Source of the DNA: Thiosocius sp963719025
Lineage (GTDB): Bacteria > Pseudomonadota > Gammaproteobacteria > Chromatiales > Chromatiaceae
Assembly (NCBI GenBank): GCA_963719025.1
Contig: CAVRBK010000056.1
Location: 1 to 64,000, forward strand
Direction of reading: 5' to 3'
Length of the DNA: 64,000 nucleotides
In this document: piece after piece, positions 44,530-54,306 of the stretch
How positions within the stretch are numbered: the first letter of the stretch is position 1
How the letters are laid out: each line of letters opens with the position of its first letter
Notes under the pieces: model-generated
What the model saw: the letters and a program-made list of their open reading frames with translations, nothing else
Told to the model about the DNA's origin: nothing
The model's database searches: none
Program-made: the position numbers and the translations under genes

Positions 44530-45841
44530 TCAGTTGAGCTGTTCGACGCGGATGCGGGTGACCTCGCCCGCCACGGAATCGAGCGCCTCGATCCCGCGCA
44601 GCGCGGCATTCATCTGCGATTCCTGCACCGCCTGCGTGAGCATCACCAGCGGGACCTGGGTCTCGCCTTCTGCCGGTTCCTTCTGCTGCATCGCCTCGAT
44701 ACTGATGCCGTGCTCGCTCAGGATACCGGACACGGCCGCGAGCACCCCGGGGCGGTCCTCGACCGTCATCCGCAGGTAGTAGGCGGTCACCACGTCGTCC
44801 ATCGACAGCACCGGCATATCCGACAGTTCTCCCGGCTGGAAGGCCAGGTGCGGGACGCGATTGCCCGGATCCGTGGTCAGCGCACGCGCCGCATCGATCA
44901 CGTCGGCCACCACGGCCGATGCGGTCGGCAGCGAACCGGCGCCGGCACCGTAGTACAGCGTCGGGACCGACAGCGTCGCCGTGGACCAGCACTGCGTTCA
45001 TGACGCCGTCGACGTTGGCGATCAGGCGACGCTCGGGGATCAGGGTCGGGTGCACGCGCAACTCGATACCCTTCTCGGTCCGGCGGGTCACGCCCAGGTG
45101 CTTGATGCGGTAACCGAACTGTTCGGCATACTCCACGTCCTGCGGCTCGATCCGGCTGATGCCCTCGGTGTAGCAACGGTCGAACTGCAGCGGAATGCCA
45201 AACGCCAGCGACGCCAGGATCGTCAGCTTGTGCGCCGCATCGATGCCCTCGACGTCGAAGGTCGGATCGGCCTCGGCATAGCCCAGGGCCTGCGCCTCTG
45301 CGAGCACGTCGGCAAAGTCGCGTCCCTTGTCTTTCATCTCGGTGAGGATGAAGTTGCCCGTACCGTTGATGATGCCGGCGATCCAGTCGATATGGTTGGC
45401 CGCCAGGCCCTCGCGCAGCGCCTTGATGATCGGAATACCGCCGGCCACGGCCGCTTCGAACGCAACCGTCACGCCCTTTTTCTGCGCCGCCTCGAAGATC
45501 TCGTTGCCATGCATGGCGATCAGTGCCTTGTTCGCGGTGACGACATGCTTGCCGTTCTCGATCGCCTTGAGCACCAGCTCGCGCGCCGGCGAGTAACCAC
45601 CGATCAGCTCCACGACGATGTCGACCTCGGGGTTATTGACCACGGCGAAGGCATCGTCACACACCTCAACCTTGTCCAGGCCGTCCAGCCCAGCCGGATC
45701 GTAGGCGCGTGCCGCCGCATGTGAGACGACGATATCCCGACCCGCCCGACGCGAAATCTCGGCCGCATTCCGGACAAGCACATTGAGCGTGCCACCACCA
45801 ACAGTCCCGAGGCCCAACAGGCCGATCTTTACAGGATTCAA
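44530..45841 (-). CDS. hom: Homoserine dehydrogenase (one frame break)
   Basis: NAD(P)-dependent reduction of aspartate semialdehyde to homoserine. The N-terminal Rossmann motif is IGLLGLGTVGGGTLNVL, and the catalytic domain includes AAVAGGIPIIKALREGLAA and the conserved GIINGTGNFILTEM. A C-terminal ACT domain (VLAAVSGILSEHGISIEAM) senses threonine. The frame breaks near 44961-44965. Removing one base joins HGDAVGP to TLYYGAGAG and gives about 436 residues, the normal length. Confidence 0.96.
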
Positions 45842-45894
45842 AACTTCTCTCCTAACACACGGGGCAAGCCACCAGAGGGTTGTCGCCCGCTAAA

Positions 45895-47091
45895 CTAATC
45901 CGACGACGCGACAACACCGTCACGCCGAAACATTTCCTTGATACCCCGCAGCGCCTGACGCGTACGGTGTTCGTTTTCGATCAGACCAAAACGTACATGG
46001 TCATCGCCGAAGGAACCAAAACCGATGCCGGGCGAGACCGCCACGCGTGCCTCGCGCAGCAGCTTCTTCGAGAACTCCAGCGAACCCATCTGTCTGTACG
46101 GCTCGGGTATCGGCGCCCACACAAACATGGTCGCCTTCGGTTTTTCAACCGCCCAGCCCATCGCCGTCAGCCCGTCGCACAGCACATCGCGGCGCCTCTG
46201 GTACATGTCGCGAATCTCGGCGACACAGTCCTGCGGCCCTTCCAGCGCGGCAATCGCCGCCACTTGGATCGGGGTGAACATACCGTAGTCGAGATACGAC
46301 TTGATCTTGGCCAGGGCGGCGACCAGGGTACGGTTGCCGACCATGAAACCGACCCGCCAGCCGGGCATATTGTAGGTTTTCGACAGCGAATAGAACTCAA
46401 CCGCTATATCCTCCGCGCCAGGCACCTGCAGAATCGACGGTGCCTTGTAACCGTCGAATGAAATTGCGGCGTAGGCCAGATCGTGCACCACCCAGATGTT
46501 GTGCCGCCGGGCGATCTCGATCACGCGTTCGAAAAACGCCAGGTCGACACACTCGGTGGTCGGATTGCCGGGGAAGTTGACCACCAGCATCTTCGGCCGC
46601 GGCCAGGATTCATCGATCGCCTTCTGCAACTCCTCGAAGAAATCGTGATCCGGGGTCATCGGCACATGCCGTACATCGGCACCGGCAATGATGAAGCCAT
46701 AGGGATGGATCGGGTAGGCCGGATTCGGCACCAGCACCGAGTCACCCGGCCCCATGCAGGCCAGTGCCAGATGGGCCAGGCCTTCTTTCGAACCGATGGT
46801 CACGATCGCCTGGCTGTCCGGATCCAGATCGACGTCGAACTGATCCTTGTACCAGTTGCAGATCGCCCTCCGCAGACGCGGAATACCACGCGACACCGAA
46901 TAGCGGTGCGTATCGTTTCGCTGCGCCGCCTCGACCAGTTTGTCGACGATATGCTTCGGCGTCGGCTGGTCCGGATTACCCATGCCGAAATCGATGATGT
47001 CTTCGCCCCGCGCTCGCGCTTCGGCCTTCAACTCGTTCACAATGGCGAACACGTAAGGCGGCAAACGTTTGATTCTGCGGAAATCTTCCAT
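45895..47091 (-). CDS. alaC: Alanine-synthesising aminotransferase AlaC-type
   Basis: Class I/II PLP aminotransferase of about 398 residues. The start MEDFRRIKRLPPYVFAIVNE is typical of AlaC/YfdZ. The PLP lysine is in YSLSKTYNMPGWRVGF, and other conserved motifs are SRGIPRLRRAI and NFPGNPTTECVD. AlaC transfers an amino group from glutamate to pyruvate. The ATG at 47091 is preferred; a TTG at 47127 would add 12 residues. Same strand as hom, 54 bp upstream of it. Confidence 0.95.
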   Translation of the reverse strand: MEDFRRIKRLPPYVFAIVNELKAEARARGEDIIDFGMGNPDQPTPKHIVDKLVEAAQRNDTHRYSVSRGIPRLRRAICNWYKDQFDVDLDPDSQAIVTIGSKEGLAHLALACMGPGDSVLVPNPAYPIHPYGFIIAGADVRHVPMTPDHDFFEELQKAIDESWPRPKMLVVNFPGNPTTECVDLAFFERVIEIARRHNIWVVHDLAYAAISFDGYKAPSILQVPGAEDIAVEFYSLSKTYNMPGWRVGFMVGNRTLVAALAKIKSYLDYGMFTPIQVAAIAALEGPQDCVAEIRDMYQRRRDVLCDGLTAMGWAVEKPKATMFVWAPIPEPYRQMGSLEFSKKLLREARVAVSPGIGFGSFGDDHVRFGLIENEHRTRQALRGIKEMFRRDGVVASSD

Positions 47092-47172
47092 TTCGGGAGA
47101 CGACACGGGTAAACCTCGACAACTCAACGGGGCAAAAATGAACCGGTTACGCTACATTAATGGACTTTAAAA

Positions 47173-47178
47173 TGTCAA
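47173..47178 (-). promoter_or_regulatory. Putative -35 box upstream of alaC
   Basis: A perfect TTGACA on the minus strand lies in AT-rich sequence about 82 bp upstream of the alaC start. The -10 at standard spacing (TGTAGC) is weak, so only the -35 is convincing. Confidence 0.35.
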
Positions 47179-47248
47179 TAAAATTAGATGATTAGCCGAC
47201 ACATTTGTCGGATCGACGCGGCAGCCTTCATCGCTCGGGTGGACCACC

Positions 47249-47635
47249 ATGAAAATTGCTCTCGAATCAAACACCGGCGTCAATGTGATCCGTGGCTACG
47301 AACCGGGTGAAGTGCGCATACGGGATCGCCGCTACACGCGCAGCCTGATCGTCTCGGCCACCCGGATCATCGACGACTGGGCAGCCGCTGCGCCGGACGA
47401 ATTGCGCGGCCTCTGCATCTGCAGCCCATCGTGCAGCAGTCCACCGGAGGTGTTGATCCTGGGCACCGGCGAGACCCAGGTGTTCCCGCAACCTGCCACC
47501 TTCATGACCCTGATGGATCTCGGTATCGGTTTCGAGGTGATGGATAACGCTGCAGCGTGCCGCACCTACAACATCCTGCTCGGCGAGGACCGGAAGGTGG
47601 CATTGGCGCTGATCATCTGCGCACCCGAGACATAG
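47249..47635 (+). CDS. Mth938-like domain protein (DUF498)
   Basis: A 128-residue protein of the Mth938/NDUFAF3-like fold. Family hallmarks are YTRSLIVSA at the front, the loop PEVLILGTGETQVFPQP, and the helix TFMTLMDLGIGFEVMDNAAACRTYNIL. The middle segment GLCICSPSCSSPP is cysteine-rich and unlike the family. An alternative frame there reads LHLQPIVQQ, so compensating indels are possible. Function is not established in bacteria. It lies about 150 bp before the V-ATPase operon on the same strand. Confidence 0.82.
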   Translation: MKIALESNTGVNVIRGYEPGEVRIRDRRYTRSLIVSATRIIDDWAAAAPDELRGLCICSPSCSSPPEVLILGTGETQVFPQPATFMTLMDLGIGFEVMDNAAACRTYNILLGEDRKVALALIICAPET

Positions 47636-47787
47636 GGACCAAGCGACGCAATCCGGCAACACACAAGCGTCCGAATGAGCGGCTATGATACAGGTCAACA
47701 AAGCCTGTTTATGTCGCCCGCCCGACCTGGGCGAAGGCTAGACTAGGGCCTGATCAACGACCACCCCAGAAATGAGAATTTTCCATC

Positions 47788-48119
47788 GTGGATGACACCC
47801 TGAAGCAGCTGCTGGCCGACCGAGAACGGCCGCCAGCGAGCTGGTTGAGAAAGCCCAGGCCGATAGTGAACGGCTTATCCAGACCGCGTTACAAGATGCC
47901 CGCCAGCAGGAAGAGCGCTTTGAAGGTCGGATTCCCGGACTGCACGCCTCCTTCCTGGAGAAATCCGACCAACGGGCCAAGCAGACCGTGGCCGAAATGG
48001 AACGCCGCTTCCAGGAGCGTCTCGGTCAACTGCGCGATGCCGCCGAATCCAACGAGACCGCGGCACTCGAGGCGGCGTTCAGCGAACTGCTTGGCGAGGG
48101 CGACGCAGGCACGCTGTGA
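47788..48119 (+). CDS. V-type ATPase peripheral-stalk subunit G/H-like (two frame breaks)
   Basis: First gene of the V-type ATPase operon. It begins MDDTLKQLLAD. After two single-base removals near 47821 and 47828 it continues ASELVEKAQADSERLIQ and AKQTVAEMERRFQERLGQL, a continuous charged coiled coil of about 109 residues ending LLGEGDAGTL. This is the length and character of bacterial V/A-type peripheral-stalk G (H) subunits, which pair with subunit E. Its stop overlaps the GTG start of subunit C by 4 bp (GTGA). Confidence 0.78.
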
Positions 48120-49150
48120 GCAGAATCGCCGACCAAGCCTACCTGCGTACCCGGCTTGCGATCCTGAGCACCAATCTCATGGGTCGGAAAAAACTGCGCG
48201 GACTCGCCGACCTGCCTTTCGACGAATTTGCCAAGGCCAGCGGGCTCGACGAGATCAGCGGCATGAGCAATGGCGCGCGACTCGAGGCCTACGAACGCTC
48301 CCTGATGCAGACCTGGCTCGACGAGCTCGGCGCCCTGCTCCGCCCGCTCGGTGGCTCGGCGCGCCGCCTGCTGATTCAGTGGGCCAGCCGCTACGAGTTG
48401 CTGAATATAAAGGTGCTGGTCCGCGGCAAGATGGGCCAGCTGCCGAACGAACTGATCGAGCAGAGCCTGTTCAGGCTGCCGAGCTTTCTCAGCCTGAATC
48501 ACGACGAGTTGCTCAACACCGACAGCGTCCCGGAATTGCTGCGCCAGCTGCAGAAGACCCGCTACCGGCGGATCGCCACCCAGGCCCTGCGCCGTTACGA
48601 GGAAAGGCCCGACCCGTTCCTGCTCGATGCCACGCTCGACCAGCAGTTTTACGGCGAGATGATCGATCGCGCCCGGCAGCTGACCAGCACTGACCGCGAG
48701 GCGATCCTCAACCTGATCGGACGTATCGTCGACCGCCACAACCTGGTCTGGAGCCTGCGCTACCGCTACAACTACGGTCTGCAGCCGAGCGAGGTGCTGT
48801 ACCTCGCGATCGATGGCGGTCGCGCGGTGAACCGCGATGTGCTGCAACAGATCGTCAATGCCGACACCCTTGCCGATGCCCTCAAGCGACTGCCGCATGG
48901 CCTGCTCGGCGAGCGTCCGGTCCCAGACCAGATCACCCTGATCGAGGCAGCAATGCGCAGCGACCTGCAGACCCATGCACAGGGGCTGATGCGACGCAGC
49001 CCGTCGGTACTGACCAGCGTCCTTGCCTACCTGGTCGCGCGGCATGGCGAGATCACCACGCTGTATGCGATCGCCCATGCGCGCGTGCATGGCGTGAGTG
49101 ACGAACTGCTGCGCGAGGCACTCGACCCCCTGCACGAGGATGCCGCCTGA
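48116..49150 (+). CDS. ntpC: V-type ATPase subunit C (AC39/d type)
   Basis: A 344-residue soluble subunit that joins the central stalk to the membrane rotor. It starts with GTG. Family segments are AYLRTRLAILSTNLMGRKKL, INQW-like helices such as LLIQWASRYELLNIKVLVRG, and NLVWSLRYRYNYGLQPSEV near residues 205-225. It is the V-ATPase C/AC39 family. It overlaps the G-like gene by 4 bp and the subunit I gene by 1 bp (TGATG). Confidence 0.9.
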   Translation: MSRIADQAYLRTRLAILSTNLMGRKKLRGLADLPFDEFAKASGLDEISGMSNGARLEAYERSLMQTWLDELGALLRPLGGSARRLLIQWASRYELLNIKVLVRGKMGQLPNELIEQSLFRLPSFLSLNHDELLNTDSVPELLRQLQKTRYRRIATQALRRYEERPDPFLLDATLDQQFYGEMIDRARQLTSTDREAILNLIGRIVDRHNLVWSLRYRYNYGLQPSEVLYLAIDGGRAVNRDVLQQIVNADTLADALKRLPHGLLGERPVPDQITLIEAAMRSDLQTHAQGLMRRSPSVLTSVLAYLVARHGEITTLYAIAHARVHGVSDELLREALDPLHEDAA

Positions 49151-51055
49151 TGCGCGCCGGAATCGACATGCGGCACATCACGGTCACCCTGATGCGTGAA
49201 GATCTGCCGCGCGCCAGCCTGCTGCTCGCCGAGATGGCAGACCTTCGCACCGGATGAACGACCGGTGCTCGAATCGGAACTGCCGGAGATTCCCGGTGCG
49301 AGCTTCCGCACGCGCATCCGCCGTGCCTGGGGCCACCTCGATCGCCTGACGGCGCTGTTTGAACAACTGCCCTCACCGGGGCCGAACAATGCCGGTGATG
49401 GCCCTGCATCGTGAACAGGTGATCGAGACAGACCGCTGGCTCACCGAGGCCTGGCAACAGTGCGCGCCGTGGGAAGAGGCGCTGCACGCACTCGATGACC
49501 GGTTTCGCGAACTCACCCAACTGGAGCAGTCGCTCGAGGATTTTGCCGATCTGGATATCGACCTCGGTCGTCTGCAGGGCGAGCATGCCCATCTCGACCT
49601 GCGCATCGGTGCGATCCCGGCCGACAACCTGGCCCGCCTGCGCGATATCCTGTTGCTGTCGGATCACCTGATCCTGAACGTTGCCGGCGAAGGCGAAGGT
49701 GAGACTTTGCGCCTGCTGGTCGCCGGTCGCAAAGAGAGCGCCGATGTACTCGACAGCGTCCTGCACGCCGCCGCTTTCCAGCCGCTGACGATCCCGAAAA
49801 GCTTCGACGACGATCCCGAGACACTGCGCAGGGAACTGCATGACCGGCGCCTGCAACTGGAGCAGGAACAGGCCCAGATCAGGCTTCAGATGACCAACTG
49901 GGTCGACAGCAACCGCGACCAGCTGCTGCACGCACGGCAATTGCTCGAGGCGGCAGAGCCCTATGTCAATGTGCGCAGTGCCGCGCGCTCGCGCGGCCCG
50001 CTGGCGGCACTGCAGGGCTGGATGCCGGACAGCAGCCTCGAGACCGTGCAGAAAAAGCTGAGCGAAAGCCTTGCCCTGCCCTTCGTCCTCGAATCACGGC
50101 GGCCGCGCAACGACGAAAAACACCTGGTACCGGTGCCTGAAAGCGGCAACGGGGGCATTGCGCCCCTTCGCCTCGCTGGTGCAGCAATACGGGGTACCGC
50201 GGTTCGGCGAGTTCGATCCCACCATACTGTTCGCCGTCACCTTCGTGGCAATGTTCGGCATGATGTTCGGCGATGTCGGGACATGGCGCGGTCATCATCG
50301 TTCTGGGGCTGATCCTGCGTCACAAGCTCAAGGCATACACCTACCTGTTCGCCCTGGCCGGCGCATCGTCCATGCTGTTCGGCTGGCTTTACGGCAGCGT
50401 GTTCGGCGTCGAGCACTGGCTGCATCCGCTGTGGATCGCGCCGATGTCCGACCCGATCTACATGCTCACGGTCGCGCTCGCCTGGGGGGTCGCCTTCCTG
50501 ACACTGGGCTCGATCATCGCGATCACCAACCGCATGTTGTCGGGCGACCAGATGGGGGCATTGTTTGGACCCGGGGGACTGATTTCGCTGGTCATGTATC
50601 TTGCGTTGCTCGGCGGTTTCGTGAACATGGCGCAGGGCGGCAAGTTCCCGCTGGAGGCCACCGTGATGACCACCCTGACCCTCGGCGTACTGACGATCTA
50701 TCAATGGCGACATGCCGAGGGATCCTTCGGTGAGCGTGTTTTCACCACGATCATCGAGACCTTCGAGATCGTCAACGGCTACCTCGCCAGCTCACTGTCT
50801 TTCCTGCGCGTTGCCGCCTTCAGCCTGAACCATGTCGCGCTGTCGCTTGCGGTATTCACCCTGGCCGACGGCATGGGCATTTTCGGACACTGGATAACGC
50901 TGATTCTCGGCAACATATTCATCATCGTCCTCGAGGGCACGATCGTGACCATCCAGACCCTGCGTCTCGAATACTACGAAGGTTTTTCGCGTTACTTCTA
51001 CGGTGACGGCACCCCTTTTCGGCCGCTACGCGTCGGCCGCACTCTAACCCGCTGA
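49150..51055 (+). CDS. ntpI: V-type ATPase subunit I (a subunit; four frame breaks)
   Basis: Large membrane subunit with a soluble N-terminal half (coiled coils and ferredoxin-like folds to about residue 330) and a C-terminal membrane half of about seven or eight helices, including the ion path. After repair it reads MRAGIDMRHITVTLM, then ASLVQQYGVPRFGEFDPT, AMFGMMFGDVGHGAVIIVLG, and the final LRVAAFSLNHVALSLAVF, which carries the conserved Arg that faces the rotor. Breaks lie near 49242, 49387, 50160-50166 and 50281; each is repaired by removing one base, giving about 634 residues. Confidence 0.92.
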
Positions 51056-51068
51056 TTCAGGAGCACCC

Positions 51069-51521
51069 ATGACGACCATCATCACCCTACTCACCACTGC
51101 GCTGCTGGGAATGATTGCGACCGGCATCTACCTGCACTTCCGTCCGCTCGAGGCGGCACGCGCACGGCGCCTGTTCAAGCCGACGATCGGGCTCAACCTT
51201 GCCCTGTTCATCGGCGCGCAGTTTGCGATCGTCATTCTCGGCGTGGGCGATGCCTTCGCTGCCGCCGAGGTAGAAGGCGCAATCGCCGGCCCGACCGAGA
51301 TCAGCGTGGGCATGGGCCTCGCCTTTATCGGTATCGCGCTGCCAACCGCGTTCAGTACCGTGGGTGCCGGTCTCGCGGTCGGCCCGATCGGTGCCGCCGC
51401 ACTGGCCGCGGTATCCGAAAAACCGGAGATGTTTGGCCGCACCCTGGTATACCTGGGCCTGGCTGAAGGTATCGCGATCTACGGCCTGGTCCTGTCGATT
51501 CTGCTGCTCAACCGGGTCTGA
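51069..51521 (+). CDS. ntpK: V-type ATPase proteolipid subunit K (rotor c subunit)
   Basis: A 150-residue rotor-ring protein with four hydrophobic helices. The last two match the archaeal/Thermus c hairpin: EISVGMGLAFIGIALPTAF, the polar loop SEKPEMFGR, then LAEGIAIYGLVLS with the ion-binding Glu133. The first two helices (residues 4-24 and 38-64), joined by the basic loop RPLEAARARRLFKP, have no carboxylate. Glu133 is followed by Gly rather than Ser/Thr, and no Gln appears in helix 3, so the Na+ ligand set is absent and H+ is more likely; this is inference. See findings. Confidence 0.92.
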   Translation: MTTIITLLTTALLGMIATGIYLHFRPLEAARARRLFKPTIGLNLALFIGAQFAIVILGVGDAFAAAEVEGAIAGPTEISVGMGLAFIGIALPTAFSTVGAGLAVGPIGAAALAAVSEKPEMFGRTLVYLGLAEGIAIYGLVLSILLLNRV

Positions 51522-51526
51522 ATCGA

Positions 51527-51850
51527 ATGGAACAGACACGCCAGTTATTTTTTGGCGAGGCTACCCTTGCCACTGGATTTCGCCTGGCCGGTTTCGAGGT
51601 ATACCCGGATGCGGACATCCAACAGCTCGATAGCATGCTTGGCGAACTGCGCGCGAAGCGCACGCCGGCATTCGTCGTGATCGACCAGGAACTGGCGGCG
51701 TCAGACAGTAAACAATTACAGATCGTACGAAACGAGGGCGGACGCATCCTGTTGACCCAGGTGCCTCCATTGACACATCCCGAGCAGATGACGAGTTCTG
51801 TCGATGAGCGAATCCAGCAACTCCTTGGGCTGGATGGAGACAACGCATGA
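51527..51850 (+). CDS. V-type ATPase subunit F
   Basis: A 107-residue central-stalk subunit with the Rossmann-like ATP-synt_F fold: FFGEATLATGFRLAGFEVY, FVVIDQELAASDSKQL, GGRILLTQVPPLTH. It links subunits A/B to D and regulates rotation in related enzymes. Its stop overlaps the start of subunit E by 4 bp (ATGA). Confidence 0.88.
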   Translation: MEQTRQLFFGEATLATGFRLAGFEVYPDADIQQLDSMLGELRAKRTPAFVVIDQELAASDSKQLQIVRNEGGRILLTQVPPLTHPEQMTSSVDERIQQLLGLDGDNA

Positions 51851-52510
51851 CTCAGACCGGATCATCCCAGCTGGCGGCACTGGAAGAGGCAATAATGACC
51901 CGCGCCGAGCGAGTTGGCGCAGGAGTTTCATGAAAAGGCCGATCGTCAACGTGACAATATCCTGCGCGAGTCGGCCGAGCGCCTGCACCTGGCAGAGGAA
52001 CGCGAGGTGCTGGTCGCCAAGGCCGAGGCAGAACGCCTGTTCCGCCGCGTCACCCAGGCCAGCGAATTGAAAATGCAGGGGCGACTCGACCAGTTGCGCT
52101 GGGAGATGGTGCAGACCGTGCAGTCACAGTTGGCCGATCGCATGCGTGCGATGTGCAGCGACCGCAACCGCTATCGCGGCTGGCTGAAGAAAATGATCGG
52201 CGAAGCCGCCGAGCGCCTGCCCGAGGGAGAGCTTACGGCCGAAGCCAATAGAGAAGACCATGAATGGCTGAGTGGCGAGTGGTCCGCGCTGGTCGCCGAG
52301 GCCGCGCCCGGGCGTACTATCCATCTGGCCGACACCCCGATCTGGGGCACCGGCGGGCTGAAGATCCGCACGCTCGACAAGAGCGCCCAGGTCGACAACC
52401 GCTTCGAAGGCCGGCTCGCCCGGTTTGAGGCGAAGATCCAGCGCGCAATCCTGCAGCGACTCTTCCCCAACGATATCAACGCGAGTGCGCGCAGCGGAGG
52501 CCCGCAATGA
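51847..52510 (+). CDS. ntpE: V-type ATPase peripheral-stalk subunit E (one frame break)
   Basis: About 220 residues after repair. It begins MTQTGSSQLAALEEAIMTRAE. Removing one base near 51910 continues LAQEFHEKADRQRDNIL. A long N-terminal coiled coil (to about residue 110) leads into a globular C-terminal domain with IHLADTPIWGTGGLKIRT, typical of the E subunit that anchors on A3B3. Its stop overlaps the subunit A start by 4 bp. The G-like first gene is the probable stalk partner. Confidence 0.85.
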
Positions 52511-54306
52511 CTGATGAAGCACGCGGCGGCCATATCCGTGAGATCAATGGCCCCATTCTGCGCATCCACATGCCAGGTGGCCGAAACGGTGAACAGGTCC
52601 GTATCGGCAGCCTCGATATCGTCGGTGAGATCATCGCCCTCGAGGGTGAAGACGCCATCGTGCAGGCCTACGAATCGACCGATGGCCTGCGCCCGGGCGA
52701 ATCTGTCGAGGGTCTCGGTCATCCGCTGACCGTTGAACTCGGTCCCGGCCTGCTGGAAGGCATCTTCGACGGTGTGCAACGTCCGCTGGCAGAGATCGCC
52801 GAACTTTCCGGCGATTACATTCCGCGTGGTCTGCGCATCGACTCGCTGGATCGTGAACGTGCCTGGTCTTTCGAACCGATTGACGATCTCGAGCCCGGTA
52901 GCCGGGTCGAGGGCGGTACCCGACTGGGCACGGTCGCGGAGACCGAGACCATAGAACACCGGGTGCTGGTCCCGCCGGATGTGGCCGGCGAGTTGATCGA
53001 CCTGGCACCGGCCGGCGAGTACACCCTGGAAAAGACCATCGCCCGGGTACGCGCAGCCGATGGCAAGGTGCGCAAACTGAAACTGTACCACCGATGGCCG
53101 GTACGCCAGCCACGCCCGTACAAAAAGCGTGACCACGGGGTCGAACCGCTGATCACCGGACAACGCATTCTCGACACCTTCTTCCCCCTGCTGAAGGGCG
53201 GCAAGGGCGCGGTGCCTGGCCCCTTCGGGGCCGGCAAGACCATGGTCCAGCAACAGGTTGCGCGCTGGTCAAATGCGGATATCGTGATCTACGTGGGCTG
53301 CGGCGAACGCGGCAACGAACTCGTCGACGTACTGGAGAGCTTCCCGCAACTCGAGGACCCGAATACCGGACGCGGCATGATGGAGCGAACCCTGCTGGTC
53401 GCCAACACCTCGAACATGCCGGTGGTGGCACGTGAGGCATCGATCTACGTCGGTATGACCATGGCGGAGTACTTCCGTGACCAGGGCTACGACGTGGTCA
53501 TGCTGGCCGATTCGACCTCGCGCTGGGCCGAAGCGCTGCGCGAAGTGGCTGGCCGACTCGGCCATATGCCGGTCGAGGAAGGCTATCCGGCCTATCTCGG
53601 CTCACGCCTGGCCGCCGTGTACGAACGTGCCGGCCGGGTCGAGACGCTCGACGGCGAGCGTGGTTCGGTCACCCTGATTGGTGCGGTATCGCCACCCGGT
53701 GGGGATTTCTCCGAGCCGGTAACCAGCCATACCAAAGAGATCATCCAGACCTTCTGGGCGCTGTCCAAGGAACTGGCCGATGCGCGCCACTACCCCTCGG
53801 TGGATTGGGTCGATAGCTTCTCGCAGGATGTGCCGGTCGCGGCCGGATGGTGGGCAAAGAACATCAATGGTGCCTGGGCAAAGCGGCGCGGCGAGGCGCT
53901 GTCGTTGCTGGCGCGTGATGCGGAGCTGTCGCGCATCGTCAACCTGGTCGGGCCAGAGGCACTGTCATCCGCCCAGCGCTGGGAGCTGGAAGGCGCCTCG
54001 CTGGTCAAAGAGGCCGTGCTGCAACAGAGCGCGCTGGATGATACGGACAGCTATTGCTCACCGCAGAAACAGTTCCAACTGCTCGAACTGGTGATGCAGG
54101 TCTTCGATCAGGGCCGTGAACTGATCACCCTCGGGGCACCGGTCCAGGAACTGGCCGATCACCCGGTGATGGCCCGCATCCGCCGAGCGAAATCCACCTG
54201 GCGCAGCGAAGAGAGCGAAGACCTCGCCAGTTTCTCCAGCGAAGTCTATGAGGCATTCGCCATGCTGCGCAGCGAATATGCCTCAACCCAGGAGACCGCC
54301 ACATGA
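52507..54306 (+). CDS. ntpA: V-type ATPase catalytic subunit A
   Basis: A 599-residue catalytic subunit. It has the V/A-type bulge domain (about residues 110-195) absent from F-type beta, P-loop VPGPFGAGKTMVQQ near residues 236-249, catalytic-Glu motif YVGCGERGNELVDVL, and VMLADSTSRWAEALREVAGR with Walker B. The region FSQDVPVAAGWWAKNI and the C-terminal helical domain are also typical. It starts 4 bp inside the end of subunit E, and its own end overlaps subunit B by 4 bp. Confidence 0.97.
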   Translation: MTDEARGGHIREINGPILRIHMPGGRNGEQVRIGSLDIVGEIIALEGEDAIVQAYESTDGLRPGESVEGLGHPLTVELGPGLLEGIFDGVQRPLAEIAELSGDYIPRGLRIDSLDRERAWSFEPIDDLEPGSRVEGGTRLGTVAETETIEHRVLVPPDVAGELIDLAPAGEYTLEKTIARVRAADGKVRKLKLYHRWPVRQPRPYKKRDHGVEPLITGQRILDTFFPLLKGGKGAVPGPFGAGKTMVQQQVARWSNADIVIYVGCGERGNELVDVLESFPQLEDPNTGRGMMERTLLVANTSNMPVVAREASIYVGMTMAEYFRDQGYDVVMLADSTSRWAEALREVAGRLGHMPVEEGYPAYLGSRLAAVYERAGRVETLDGERGSVTLIGAVSPPGGDFSEPVTSHTKEIIQTFWALSKELADARHYPSVDWVDSFSQDVPVAAGWWAKNINGAWAKRRGEALSLLARDAELSRIVNLVGPEALSSAQRWELEGASLVKEAVLQQSALDDTDSYCSPQKQFQLLELVMQVFDQGRELITLGAPVQELADHPVMARIRRAKSTWRSEESEDLASFSSEVYEAFAMLRSEYASTQETAT

